From: Thermovenabulum sp049723235
Lineage (GTDB): Bacteria; Bacillota; Thermosediminibacteria; Thermosediminibacterales; Thermosediminibacteraceae
DNA length: 64,000 nt
NCBI RefSeq assembly: GCF_049723235.1
Contig: NZ_JBNARB010000003.1
Span: 95,724 to 159,723, forward strand
Reading direction: 5' to 3'
The first letter of the stretch is position 1. Each line of letters opens with the position of its first letter. The position numbers and the translations under genes were made by a program. The notes under the pieces are model-generated. The model was not told where the DNA came from. It was given only the letters and a program-made list of their open reading frames with translations, and made no database searches. This document shows, in pieces, positions 1-8,463 of this stretch.

Positions 1-36
1 CTCTCGGGTATAATTCTGATTATAGTGCTGATTCAT
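1..36 (-). CDS. 5' end of an unidentified CDS (12 codons, cut by window edge)
   Basis: A leftward ORF starts with ATG at position 36 and runs off the window; the visible residues are MNQHYNQNYTRE. It has an AGAGGTG ribosome site five bases upstream and a strong promoter further up, so it is a real gene start. A short N/Y/Q-rich leader is seen in some large serine recombinases, but 12 residues cannot identify it. Confidence 0.55.
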   Translation of the reverse strand, partial: MNQHYNQNYTRE

Positions 37-58
37 TGCATCACCTCTTTGTGATACA

Positions 59-87
59 ATGATACTATATTATATGCGTATTGTCAA
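59..87 (-). promoter_or_regulatory. Sigma-A promoter for the leftward gene at the window edge
   Basis: On the minus strand TTGACA (82-87) and TATCAT (59-64) are separated by 17 bases, close to the sigma-A consensus. The start codon lies about 23 bases after the -10 box. Confidence 0.7.
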
Positions 88-204
88 GATTTATGCATCA
101 ATTAGTGCGTTTTTAACTTATTGATTTTCTTATTAAAAAGCGTATACTAAAGATAACAGATCCTACGAGCTTATATTAAGCGCAATACAGTAGGCCATAA
201 AAAT

Positions 205-238
205 ACCCACTTAGGTAGATCGCTCTATCTGAGTGGGT
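205..238 (-). terminator. Rho-independent terminator of the phage-type operon
   Basis: A 15-bp stem with G-U pairs (205-219 with 224-238) and a TCGC-type loop is followed on the minus strand by TATTTTT. It sits just after the stop codon of the sigma-like regulator and should end the leftward replication operon. Confidence 0.8.
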
Positions 239-272
239 TTCCTATTTACATGCAAAATGATATTATCTAAAA

Positions 273-728
273 CTATTTTCCGTATAAAAGCAGTGCCAGA
301 TGATTAAGCGCCTTGTCCTTCCTGCGGTACACCTGTGCTCTTTCAAGAAACAGCTTCTCTCCGATGTTTGCTACGGCTTCCGTCTTGCTCACATCATTAA
401 CAAAAAATTCTGTCAGTATGAACTGTTCTTCCTCCGACAAGGCTTCCCATGCAGGCTTGAACCATTCCATATATTCCAATGCCCGCCTGTAACGTTCTTT
501 CAACACATCAATCTCGTCAAGGCAAGCAGCAAGGCGTTCTTCGCCGCTTTTGGGATTGTGTTTGCCTGGAACTCCGGTAATCTTTGCACTATGTGGGCTT
601 GTCATACGGGTTTCAACTTCATATATATCCTCATCACTGTGTTCGATAATGTACTGCATGCTGCTGTAATCTTTCAATGCTTCAACAGCAGCCGCTTTTT
701 TATCTAAATACTGCCATGCAATCAGCAT
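273..728 (-). CDS. Phage sigma-70 region 4-like / ArpU-type regulator (DUF1492-like)
   Basis: A 151-residue protein, helical and charged, whose C-terminal third (SEEEQFILTEFF, then VYRRKDKALNHL) resembles the sigma-region-4 fold of small late-gene regulators in Firmicutes phages. Such proteins usually close the early/replication operon and switch on packaging genes, which fits its last place before a terminator. I chose ATG at 728, not 749, because GGAGGTGCGAT directly precedes it; the longer reading contains that ribosome site. The family is judged from pattern only. Confidence 0.7.
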   Translation of the reverse strand: MLIAWQYLDKKAAAVEALKDYSSMQYIIEHSDEDIYEVETRMTSPHSAKITGVPGKHNPKSGEERLAACLDEIDVLKERYRRALEYMEWFKPAWEALSEEEQFILTEFFVNDVSKTEAVANIGEKLFLERAQVYRRKDKALNHLALLLYGK

Positions 729-818
729 ATCGCACCTCCAAAAAATCAAGATAAAAACCTTGATCCTTGAAGCAGTGTGCTTTTTTACGTTGCTTCGCAG
801 TGCATGTTTCCTTGTTCG

Positions 819-1121
819 TTATTGCTTTGTTCCTTGTAGAAGGTCATGCTTTTCCAGAATAACCTTCACCTCATCTACCGAATGGACAATCGCTGCCACG
901 CCTCCGGCATTGAGGATTTTCCTAATAGTAGCTTCCTGCAGTTTTGTTGCCTTTCCTGATGGGGTTTTTACTTCAAAAGCTACAAACCGTCCGTTTACAC
1001 AGGCAATAATGTCCGGTATTCCAGCTGTCCCGTACAGACCGCCATGCTCCTTCCAACAGAAACACCCCGGTACTGTCTTTAAGTACCGTAGGATTTTAGT
1101 CACAATACTTTTTTCGGACAT
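819..1121 (-). CDS. VRR-NUC domain nuclease, phage type
   Basis: A 100-residue single-domain protein. The core YGTAGIPDIIACVNGRFVAFEVKTP holds the PD...ExK nuclease signature (Asp of GIPD, then E and K of FEVK), followed by a Gln after GKATKL, as in VRR-NUC proteins. Stand-alone VRR-NUC proteins are standard in replication modules of Firmicutes phages, where they probably process branched DNA. It follows the primase-helicase gene across the iteron region and precedes the sigma-like regulator. Confidence 0.88.
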   Translation of the reverse strand: MSEKSIVTKILRYLKTVPGCFCWKEHGGLYGTAGIPDIIACVNGRFVAFEVKTPSGKATKLQEATIRKILNAGGVAAIVHSVDEVKVILEKHDLLQGTKQ

Positions 1122-1142
1122 GACTGCTCATCCTCCAAAAAT

Positions 1143-1410
1143 GTTACCTTTTTTCCTCTTGTAACCTCGTAATATTCAAAAAGGTCATTTCATAAATCCG
1201 CTTTCCAAGCGCTTTTCCGGATTTTGTTACCTTGTTACCTCTTTTTTGGCTAGGTGTATACACAAATATTTTTATTTTTTATTCTTTTATTTTCAAAAAA
1301 GCCATGTTTCTCTCGCGCGTATATATAAAGTTGAGGTAACAAAGGTAACATAGGTAACAAGTGGCTATCCATCAGCGTTTTGGGTGTTACCTTTTTGTTA
1401 CCTTGTTACC
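1143..1410. repeat. GGTAAC iteron cluster around an AT-rich tract: candidate phage origin
   Basis: Nine copies of GTTACC/GGTAAC occur in 268 bp: 1143, 1226, 1234, 1335, 1344, 1353, 1386, 1397 and 1405 (first bases). The three at 1335-1358 are spaced 9 bp apart in one orientation; the others are in the opposite orientation with 8-11 bp steps. Between the groups, about 1262-1300 is almost pure A/T and could be an unwinding element. The block fills the gap between the primase-helicase and VRR-NUC genes and codes for nothing. Origin function is inferred; an operator array is the alternative. Confidence 0.6.
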
Positions 1411-1420
1411 TTTTTCGAGG

Positions 1421-3982
1421 TTAGAGAGGTTCAATATCTGTGATCTCAAAGCCGCTCACATCGCATCGCTCTTTTAATATTGAAAAATCAAGAGCCCAGG
1501 CTTTCTTAGTTTCATTCCCGAAACGCATCGTTTTATTGCTCTCCAGAAAAAAGTCGCTTTGCCGCAACTGCTTCAGAAACTGGTTATACGGAAGGCATTC
1601 CCCTGTGATTGCATAATCGCGTCTATACTTGGTATAGCGGTCATATACATCGCAGAAACGTATCCCGATAACCTTGCCACCTTTATCAAAAGTGTAATCT
1701 TGGTTTGGAGCCAGTTTCATCCGGGCCATGATTTCCAGCGTCTGTTCAACAATAGTCTTGTTATTGCTGCCGCCATCCAGCAAGTACTCCTGCACACCGT
1801 TCTGAAGATATCGAATACATGCCCCTTTGTTAATGGGAAACACTTCAGACCATGTAACATTAAGAAATTCACACAGCTTGTTAACTAGGCTCAATCCGGC
1901 ATAGCAGCAGGCGAGGTTATTGACGATACGGGATGGAAACTCATCAGATATCTCTGACTTTGCCTCCTCATACCATTTCTCTGCCTCTGCGGCCGATACT
2001 CTGAGTGCTATATCCAACAGGCTCCGGCCGAAGCTGCCAAGCAGATCAGCTTTTGCACACAACTTATAAAATGCTTGCCTATGGCTGGCCGGTTTTAAGT
2101 CCTTCTTGCTGAAAAGCAATTCTATGCTTCGTTCCCTGATGGCCGCTTCGTCCGGCGATTCCTCACCAGCTACAATGATAGGAGCCAACAGCTCATAAGT
2201 AACAGCACTTTGATCTGCCCGGCCCCGGACACCTTCATGCCCGTCATATGCATCACGAAGATGGTTGTATAAGGCATTTAGCCTTAGCTTGTCTATCTTT
2301 GAAGGTTTGAACTCATCCATCAGCTGTGGTATCAGATTTGAAGATGCAGATTCCTTCATCAATGTAAACGCGGTAACCTGTGTAGCGGCACGGATTTTAC
2401 TGCATGAAAATACCGGCAGAATAACCCGCTCCAACGTATTACTTTTTCCGCTGCCCTGTTCTCCGACAAGCAATAAGTGCGGAAACTTAATGCCTGATTT
2501 TTTAAGATGCGGTTTAATAAAACATCCGGCTACCCAAGCCATCACTGACACCGTTTTTATGGGTTCGTTATAACTGAGGAGCCACTCTCCAAGCATAATA
2601 AACTGTTCCTTTGTCAATGGCTCAAAGGTTAGGATATCAGTCGTTATACTTTTGTACTTATCAAGCTGCACGATATCTTCAACAATTTTGCCTCCCGCTT
2701 CAATGGCACCATCCGTTGAAACATAGACCATCCGTCCGCCATGCTCATAAATTCCAAGAGCCTTGACCCCTGTTTTCCGTACCCACTCCATTTCGGATAT
2801 ATAACCTTTCAGCAGCTCTAAATCTCCTTCTGAGCCAAAATAGCCTAAGGATATTGTCCGGCGGTTCAAGATATTTTTGAACTTTTGGATATTATTGAAG
2901 TCGGTGGTCATAAAGGTCTGGCGGTATATTTCATCGCGGATTGTAACAAGATCGGCAGTCATCTGCGTTTCATCTTCTGATACAATCATCTCCACCGGCT
3001 GAATGATAAAGTTTGTTATAGGATACACGCTTTCGCCTCTGGTGCGGTAATACCTGCCCTCATGTTCAAAGATAACTGACTCGCTTTTGCGGTTGTATAC
3101 GTTCTCTGTGGCTTCAATGGCCTTGTCCAGTGTCTCCTGACCATAGGTTGCGCCGCTTGCATGGTGTACCGTATCCCATTTTTCCCGGAATAACCCGGAC
3201 TTCCTGAACAGCCTGTCCATCTGCTCTTTGTTTTTGCCCGACCAGAAAGCTAACATACAGCATAGGGCAAGGTCTGCTTCGGACTGGCTGGGATAGGCCG
3301 CTTCCTGCCATTTTCCTTCCCATAACAGGTTAAATTCCTTATAGTTTTCGGCTGTCCGGGCTTTCTCCAGGATTTCCTCATCCGTAAGCGGCTCTAGCTT
3401 AAAATTCTTACGGTTTTTCTTGCTTTTCCCGTTCCGCTTTTTGCTTTTGATATAATTCTCATGTATCCAGGCTAGAGCTCCGTTATCTTCAGCAATGTAA
3501 TCAGGAGTCCCTGGCAGTCGTTCGCCAGTCATTGTGAAGTACCTGCTGTGGGCATACATTTCAACGCCGGTTTTTGTGTTTTTATTTCCTTTGGCAGGCA
3601 TCTCCCCCTTATAGAAGATATGAAGCCCAGTTCCTGAGGGACTGATTTCCGTATAGGACGGAAACCGCTCAAGGATAGCCTTGGCGGTATCGTTTAATTC
3701 CCCAGTGTTTTTGTCGCGGCAGTGATCGATATCAACTCCTACTAAGCCTCCACCTTTTGCGAATACAAAACCCAATCCGGTATAGAGATATTGTTCTTTA
3801 GCCGCAATCGCATCATCAAGGGTCGACCAGTCATTTGGATTAGTGCTTGAGGCTTTTCTGCCGGTTAAGGGATTGTAAGGAATTTTGCTGTCTTTTCCAT
3901 CTTTCGTGTTTGGTTCCAGACGCCAGCAGATCCATTGCTTCCGGTCAGCCAGTTCCTGAGGGAATGTCATGCTCACTGGCAC
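1421..3982 (-). CDS. Phage primase-polymerase / superfamily 3-like helicase
   Basis: An 853-residue bifunctional replication protein. Residues about 1-180 look like an archaeo-eukaryotic primase/PrimPol fold: metal-binding VGVDIDHC near residue 90, SPSGTGLHIFYKG near 120 and YFTMTGERL near 155. The C-terminal half carries a P-loop helicase: Walker A LLVGEQGSGKSNTLER near 510, then the arginine-bearing AAIRERSIELLF segment near 645. Related phage proteins are annotated VapE-like or NrS-1-type. It would melt and prime the phage origin, and an iteron block lies just after its stop. Its start overlaps the preceding gene by 10 bp, so the two are translated together. Confidence 0.85.
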   Translation of the reverse strand: MPVSMTFPQELADRKQWICWRLEPNTKDGKDSKIPYNPLTGRKASSTNPNDWSTLDDAIAAKEQYLYTGLGFVFAKGGGLVGVDIDHCRDKNTGELNDTAKAILERFPSYTEISPSGTGLHIFYKGEMPAKGNKNTKTGVEMYAHSRYFTMTGERLPGTPDYIAEDNGALAWIHENYIKSKKRNGKSKKNRKNFKLEPLTDEEILEKARTAENYKEFNLLWEGKWQEAAYPSQSEADLALCCMLAFWSGKNKEQMDRLFRKSGLFREKWDTVHHASGATYGQETLDKAIEATENVYNRKSESVIFEHEGRYYRTRGESVYPITNFIIQPVEMIVSEDETQMTADLVTIRDEIYRQTFMTTDFNNIQKFKNILNRRTISLGYFGSEGDLELLKGYISEMEWVRKTGVKALGIYEHGGRMVYVSTDGAIEAGGKIVEDIVQLDKYKSITTDILTFEPLTKEQFIMLGEWLLSYNEPIKTVSVMAWVAGCFIKPHLKKSGIKFPHLLLVGEQGSGKSNTLERVILPVFSCSKIRAATQVTAFTLMKESASSNLIPQLMDEFKPSKIDKLRLNALYNHLRDAYDGHEGVRGRADQSAVTYELLAPIIVAGEESPDEAAIRERSIELLFSKKDLKPASHRQAFYKLCAKADLLGSFGRSLLDIALRVSAAEAEKWYEEAKSEISDEFPSRIVNNLACCYAGLSLVNKLCEFLNVTWSEVFPINKGACIRYLQNGVQEYLLDGGSNNKTIVEQTLEIMARMKLAPNQDYTFDKGGKVIGIRFCDVYDRYTKYRRDYAITGECLPYNQFLKQLRQSDFFLESNKTMRFGNETKKAWALDFSILKERCDVSGFEITDIEPL

Positions 3983-4398
3983 CGCACCTCCTCACATCGT
4001 TCGTTGAAATACCGGATCGGAATGCTGCGCTGCTTTGCCTTCTCAATTTCAATGGACATTCCTTTAGTAATTTTTCTGCCAAACACCCACACTTCTGAAC
4101 ACTTTGACATCAGCACCATGCCAAAGAACAAGCCCAGATCCCGCATTTGTTCATCATCGTCGTCCATAAACTGCGGAAACAATAGGTGCGGAGCAATAGG
4201 TATGCAATTCTTGCTCACTGCAAAGCGGCAGTACCCCTGAGCCTTACGGATATTGCGTTCAGTGTCCCCGGCATAAGGGCTGCAGATGAACACCATCGGT
4301 CTGTAAGGCGCTTTCTTGGCTTCCCGCTCAATCCTAAGCAGTGCTTCATAGGGTGTGGGGTCGTAATATCCTTCCGCGTTAAACTTGCTGATACTCAT
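3973..4398 (-). CDS. Nucleoside 2-deoxyribosyltransferase-like protein (DUF4406/DUF7768-like)
   Basis: A 141-residue protein with FICSPYAGDTERNIRKAQ near residue 38, the nucleotide-binding start of the deoxyribosyltransferase superfamily, and CSEVWVFGRKITKGMSIEIEKA near 105, which carries the usual acidic residue. Small proteins of this kind recur in phage replication operons and probably act on nucleotides, though the true substrate is not known. It lies between the antirepressor and primase genes, overlapping the latter. Confidence 0.75.
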   Translation of the reverse strand: MSISKFNAEGYYDPTPYEALLRIEREAKKAPYRPMVFICSPYAGDTERNIRKAQGYCRFAVSKNCIPIAPHLLFPQFMDDDDEQMRDLGLFFGMVLMSKCSEVWVFGRKITKGMSIEIEKAKQRSIPIRYFNERCEEVRCQ

Positions 4399-4413
4399 AG
4401 TATTTCCCCCTGC

Positions 4414-5202
4414 CTATGCGCTTTTTTGTTCACGTTCGATTACAGGCAATATACCTTTCTTGTTTTTGAGAAGGTCATAGATAAATAACCTTCCTTTTTG
4501 TGTCCAATATGTGTGCATTACGCTTCTTTCTGCATCAATAGCATGGGTCTTGGATTGCGTGTATCCTTGATCGGCGTACTCCTGATATAAAAGCCAGCAG
4601 TTTCCCATTTTGTACTGTACTCCAAGCTCATAAAGCAGCTTATTGAAAGCGCGGCCAGACATTCCGTAATCCTTAGCAATCTTGCTGATCGGCACAAGGC
4701 TCTTATTTTGCAATATGAGATCATAATAGCTCGCCTTGGGCTTTAACTCGCTGATTATCTGTTTATTCTTTGCATTTTCTATTTCTAAAGCTTTCCGTCT
4801 GTCGCGCTCTGCCTTCAGTTCGGAGAAAATCCTGATGCCATACTCTGGATTGGAAATCATCTCTTCGATAACTTTATCCGTAGCATAAACTCCATATTTT
4901 CTGATCGTAGGCAGCACTTCATCAAAGACCCATCTCTCAAAGCGTTCAGCAGCAGGAAGTTTTGATTTAACAATTAATCTGAAAAGATCTCCTTCCGGAA
5001 TGAATTTAATTTCCTGCTCACCGCCGCTCGTAAGGACTCGGTGTTTCACCGACCCCTTTGTATGTCTGTTAATTGCATCATATGGATCTGAGTATCCCAG
5101 CATCTTTGCAAAATCTGTTGCAGGGAAGTATTCCTTTCCATCAATAACGAGTACTTTAAGTTCTCCAAATTCTGTATTCTTAAAAACCTGTAAATTATTC
5201 AT
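4414..5202 (-). CDS. Phage antirepressor, BRO-N plus KilAC domains
   Basis: A 262-residue protein. Residues 1-110 match a BRO-N/Bro-like DNA-binding domain (EFGELKVLVIDGKEYFPATDFAKMLGYSDP, later RFERWVFDEVLPTIRKYGVY). A coiled segment (ELKAERDRRKALEIENAK) links it to a KilAC-like C-terminus beginning at LKPKASYYDLIL. Such antirepressors counter CI-type repressors. Finding one inside the replication block, four bases after the polymerase gene, fits an early lytic regulator. Confidence 0.88.
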   Translation of the reverse strand: MNNLQVFKNTEFGELKVLVIDGKEYFPATDFAKMLGYSDPYDAINRHTKGSVKHRVLTSGGEQEIKFIPEGDLFRLIVKSKLPAAERFERWVFDEVLPTIRKYGVYATDKVIEEMISNPEYGIRIFSELKAERDRRKALEIENAKNKQIISELKPKASYYDLILQNKSLVPISKIAKDYGMSGRAFNKLLYELGVQYKMGNCWLLYQEYADQGYTQSKTHAIDAERSVMHTYWTQKGRLFIYDLLKNKKGILPVIEREQKSA

Positions 5203-5206
5203 AACA

Positions 5207-7129
5207 TCAATCCTCCATTTCTTTCATTTCTCCAAAATTTCTGCCTATCGAGGCTTCTGCCACGATGGGTACATCAAATTCTGGGAAGGGTTGTGTTTCC
5301 ATACATTTTTTTATAAAGGTAACTGCTTCGTCCGCCTTGTCTTCCGGTAATTCAAAAACCAGCTCGTCATGTATCTGCAGTAGAGGTTTCAGCCAGAGCC
5401 TTTCGGGAAGTCCACTGATGATGCGCCCACAGGCAAGCTTTAGAATATCTGCCGCTGTACCTTGAATAGGTGTATTTAATGCGCACCGCTCGGCAAACGA
5501 CTTCTTGCCCCAATCTGATGACCGAATTCCCAGCAGGTACCTTCGCCTGCCCAGCCATGTTTCTGTATAGCAGCTTGCAGCAGCCCGCTTTTTAACTTCA
5601 TCCTGCCACCGGGCAAGGCCAGGATATCCTGCCTTCAAGTTTTGAATGATGGTCTCACAGTCGACTAAAGTTGGGTTTAGACCAGCCTTAAATTTTAGTG
5701 TCCTCTGTAAACCAGTAGGAAACAGTCCATAGAACACACCGAAATTGCAGTTCTTTGCAATGGTCCTGCGCTCTTTATAATGTGGAGCATTTTTGTCTGC
5801 TGCCTCTTCAAAAGGAATGCGGTAAATAACAGAAGTGGTCTGCGCATGGATGTCACCGCCTGTACGATAGGTTTCCAGCATACGTTTGTCCCTGCAATAA
5901 AACGCTCCGACGCGCAGTTCTATCTGCGAGAAGTCAAGGGATAAAAGAACCTTTCCGGCTGGCGCAATGATAAATTTTCGTACGCCTATTGGGTCATTGT
6001 CTTTCTGCGGGCAATTCTGCATATTCGGATTTCTTGAAGCAAACCGCCCTGTCTCTGTACCCAGTGGCATAAGATCCGGATGAATCCTGCCAGTATTTTC
6101 ATCGATAAATCGAAGATAACCGTCTATATAGGTGGATTTGAGTTTGCCCCATTTGCGGTACTCTTGCACCAGATCAAATAAACGAACAAGTTCGGGCCTG
6201 TTAGATTCACACCATTCTTTTAACAGAATCATGGTTTCATCGTCGGCAGCTTCCTGATGTTTTGCGGTCGTTTTCATGACCGGAAGGCTAAGATCCACAA
6301 AAAGATACTTTTTAAACGCCGAAGTTGAAGCATTTGCCCCTATCTCCACGTTGCCGATTATCCCAGTAATCTCATTCCTGATACTGTAGATCTTTTCCGC
6401 AGCTTCCGCTTGTTTCTTCAGCATGGCTGACTTGTCCACCAATATGCCGTTATACTTCATTATCCCGACATACACTGATGTGGGCGACTCCACCTCTTCT
6501 ACAATGGTTCTGTGTTTGGGTAAAAACCTATCAAACCACTGATTGAAAACATGGTACAAGCGAAGAGTGTAGTCGCTGTCTGCACAAGCGTAGCCGATGG
6601 TCTTCTCATCCTGAGGGTTTAATTCATCGAAAAAACGACCTTCAGTAACCGTTGAGAATTCTATCATTTCCGCTTTGCATAGTGTGGGTGCAAGCGTCTT
6701 AAGTCCGCTGTCAGCAAGGCTTCTGAACTCCCACTTGCTCTTCAATGTAAGCTGTGACGCTGCAATAGTGTCATAACAAGGCTTTTGAAGGACAATACCT
6801 CTTGCGTAAAGGAACATAGACTCAAAAGCCAGGTTATGAGCAACCTTTATTACGTCTTTTGATTCGAACAGTGGTTTTAAATACTCCCATATTGCCTTCT
6901 GGTTCTCTGCGTTTCGCCCGCTGCGATGTTTAAGTGGAACATATATGGCAGTTCCGTCTGATACTGAAAAACTTATCCCTGTAATGTCAGCCTTATGAGC
7001 ATCCAGAGCAGCACCTTTCTCGTTCCTCCATTTATCGCGAGGCGAGGTTTCAAAGTCAAAGGCAAATATATATGCGTCTTTCAGGTACTTCTGTATTTCA
7101 TCTAACGTATAAACACATTTGTATTCCAC
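5207..7129 (-). CDS. Phage family A DNA polymerase with 3'-5' exonuclease domain
   Basis: A 640-residue polymerase. The N-terminus has exonuclease motif ExoI (FAFDFETSP, residues 22-30) and later exo motifs. The polymerase domain has LLSLDFSQIELRVGAF (motif A), RRTIAKNCNFGVFYGL (motif B, finger helix) and LLQIHDELVFELP (motif C). There is no 5'-nuclease domain, as usual for phage versions. The start is GTG at 7129, eight bases after AGGAG. It is the replicative polymerase of the module and is followed closely by the antirepressor gene. Confidence 0.95.
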   Translation of the reverse strand: MEYKCVYTLDEIQKYLKDAYIFAFDFETSPRDKWRNEKGAALDAHKADITGISFSVSDGTAIYVPLKHRSGRNAENQKAIWEYLKPLFESKDVIKVAHNLAFESMFLYARGIVLQKPCYDTIAASQLTLKSKWEFRSLADSGLKTLAPTLCKAEMIEFSTVTEGRFFDELNPQDEKTIGYACADSDYTLRLYHVFNQWFDRFLPKHRTIVEEVESPTSVYVGIMKYNGILVDKSAMLKKQAEAAEKIYSIRNEITGIIGNVEIGANASTSAFKKYLFVDLSLPVMKTTAKHQEAADDETMILLKEWCESNRPELVRLFDLVQEYRKWGKLKSTYIDGYLRFIDENTGRIHPDLMPLGTETGRFASRNPNMQNCPQKDNDPIGVRKFIIAPAGKVLLSLDFSQIELRVGAFYCRDKRMLETYRTGGDIHAQTTSVIYRIPFEEAADKNAPHYKERRTIAKNCNFGVFYGLFPTGLQRTLKFKAGLNPTLVDCETIIQNLKAGYPGLARWQDEVKKRAAASCYTETWLGRRRYLLGIRSSDWGKKSFAERCALNTPIQGTAADILKLACGRIISGLPERLWLKPLLQIHDELVFELPEDKADEAVTFIKKCMETQPFPEFDVPIVAEASIGRNFGEMKEMED

Positions 7130-7186
7130 GTGGTTCTCCTTTCCGCCCTATCGGAGATAGAAGATCCTCTCCGATAGGGCATTTGA

Positions 7187-7939
7187 TCACTTAAGCGGCT
7201 CTGTAATTTCTCCGGTTTCAGGATCTACGTTTATTGCGTTTTCACTGGCAGGTTCAGTATCATGGCCTACGCGGGTACTGAATGCTTTGACCTGCTCGGA
7301 AAGCTTGGCTATCAACGCATATTCGTCAGCGGTCAGATCCCGATCTACTGCAAACTGAGCCTGGGAATAGGTGATACCGCTTGAGTTGGTCGCCTTTTTC
7401 AAAGAAAATCGGGTAACTACGCTGTTTGATTTTTTGCCTTTAGAAAGAAGCCTTTTGATGTAGCGGGAAAACTCTTTCAACGATCCTGTAGGCAATGAGA
7501 GTATCAACGGGAAAATCTCCCCTTCACGCAGTACATATATCCTGCGGCGATTTTTGCAGGCTTTGCTGCCGTTTTCCCCTGAACCGAACTGATTATATGG
7601 ACATTTGGCACAGCTTCCTCCGGGGTCTCCTTCACCGGTTACACCATCAAAGCTTCCGCAATCCGGCGGATTACTGCCTCCGGTATACTTGTCCTTGTAA
7701 TATGCATAAAGTGGATGATGATAAAGGATTACCGCTGAGAATTCTTTGACATTATCCGGCTCTCCGGGATTCTCCCCAGGCACTTCAAATACTGTGCTGC
7801 CTGCGGACGGGATTTTTATGCGTTCAAATGTCATGTCAAGACCGTCAAGCTCTGATGCCATTGCCTCGTTAAAATTGAAATCAGCGAGCTGAAGAAAACC
7901 TGTATTTTTGTTAATAGTTACGATTTCATTGTTTTTCAT
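7187..7939 (-). CDS. Cys-rich phage replication-module protein, possible ssDNA-binding protein
   Basis: A 250-residue protein I cannot assign firmly. Residues about 90-130 contain a Cys cluster (PPDCGSF, SCAKCPYNQF, SKACKNRR) that could bind zinc or an Fe-S cluster. The N-terminal half looks beta-rich and the C-terminus is acidic (PETGEITEPLK). Its place just before the polymerase gene is where phages often keep a single-strand binding or annealing protein. The function is inferred from place only. The ATG at 7939 lies after a GGAGGTATAAAAG-type site. Confidence 0.55.
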   Translation of the reverse strand: MKNNEIVTINKNTGFLQLADFNFNEAMASELDGLDMTFERIKIPSAGSTVFEVPGENPGEPDNVKEFSAVILYHHPLYAYYKDKYTGGSNPPDCGSFDGVTGEGDPGGSCAKCPYNQFGSGENGSKACKNRRRIYVLREGEIFPLILSLPTGSLKEFSRYIKRLLSKGKKSNSVVTRFSLKKATNSSGITYSQAQFAVDRDLTADEYALIAKLSEQVKAFSTRVGHDTEPASENAINVDPETGEITEPLK

Positions 7940-7983
7940 GCTTTTATACCTCCGTAATTATGAATTTGAAATTTAATCTATAT

Positions 7984-8042
7984 CATTGTTCTTTGAAGCA
8001 TTGTTCTTCGAACCGTTATTCCTCGAGCATTGCACATTGAAC
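7984..8042. repeat. Four imperfect 15-bp tandem repeats
   Basis: Between two phage genes the sequence CATTGTTCTTTGAAG is followed by CATTGTTCTTCGAAC, CGTTATTCCTCGAG and CATTGCACATTGAAC. The units stay close to 15 bp with TTCGAA-like centres. There is no ORF through them. They could be a protein-binding array or a slippage product. Confidence 0.5.
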
Positions 8043-8046
8043 TTAT

Positions 8047-8463
8047 TTACCTTGCTGCTTTCCGCACAGTTACTGTTGTCTTTTCGAAAACATTCACAAG
8101 GCCTTTCAACCAGTCAGGAAGTTCCTCCCCATTCTCAGCAATCTGTTCTTTAACAAATGCCGACAGAGAATTTGCATTGACTGTTTCATAGATGAGTTCT
8201 CCAAAGCCTTTACTGCGTAGTGCGTCAAACAGTTCCTCCTTCATGCCTGCGGCAGCACTGGCTCTTGTTGTCGTTGAAAGGCAGAACATTGTTCCTGCTC
8301 TTGTGAAGTTTTGCGTCTCACTGCTGATCATCAGCTCAGACAGACGGTATTCGACCTCGTCAATCTCCGCATTTATGCTTTTCAGTTCCTCTTCCGCAGC
8401 CTTCTTTGTCTCGCGCAGCTCTTTCAGGCGGTCAGCAAGTTCAAACATCGTATTATCGCTCAT
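8047..8463 (-). CDS. Gp157-like coiled-coil phage protein
   Basis: A 138-residue protein whose first 55 residues form a heptad-rich helix (ELADRLKELRETKKAAEEELKSI and on), followed by a compact C-terminus ending in VTVRKAAR. Short coiled-coil proteins of the Siphovirus Gp157 type occur beside helicases and ssDNA-binding proteins in Firmicutes phages. The start at 8463 is chosen over 8487 because GGGAGGTGAAAGCT precedes it. Its start overlaps the end of the helicase gene by 11 bp. Confidence 0.6.
   Translation of the reverse strand: MSDNTMFELADRLKELRETKKAAEEELKSINAEIDEVEYRLSELMISSETQNFTRAGTMFCLSTTTRASAAAGMKEELFDALRSKGFGELIYETVNANSLSAFVKEQIAENGEELPDWLKGLVNVFEKTTVTVRKAAR

Noticed and set aside
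1143..1410. A CRISPR array
   Set aside because: The repeats are only 6-9 bp, occur in both orientations and have no uniform spacers; no cas genes are nearby. No CRISPR array was seen anywhere in the window.
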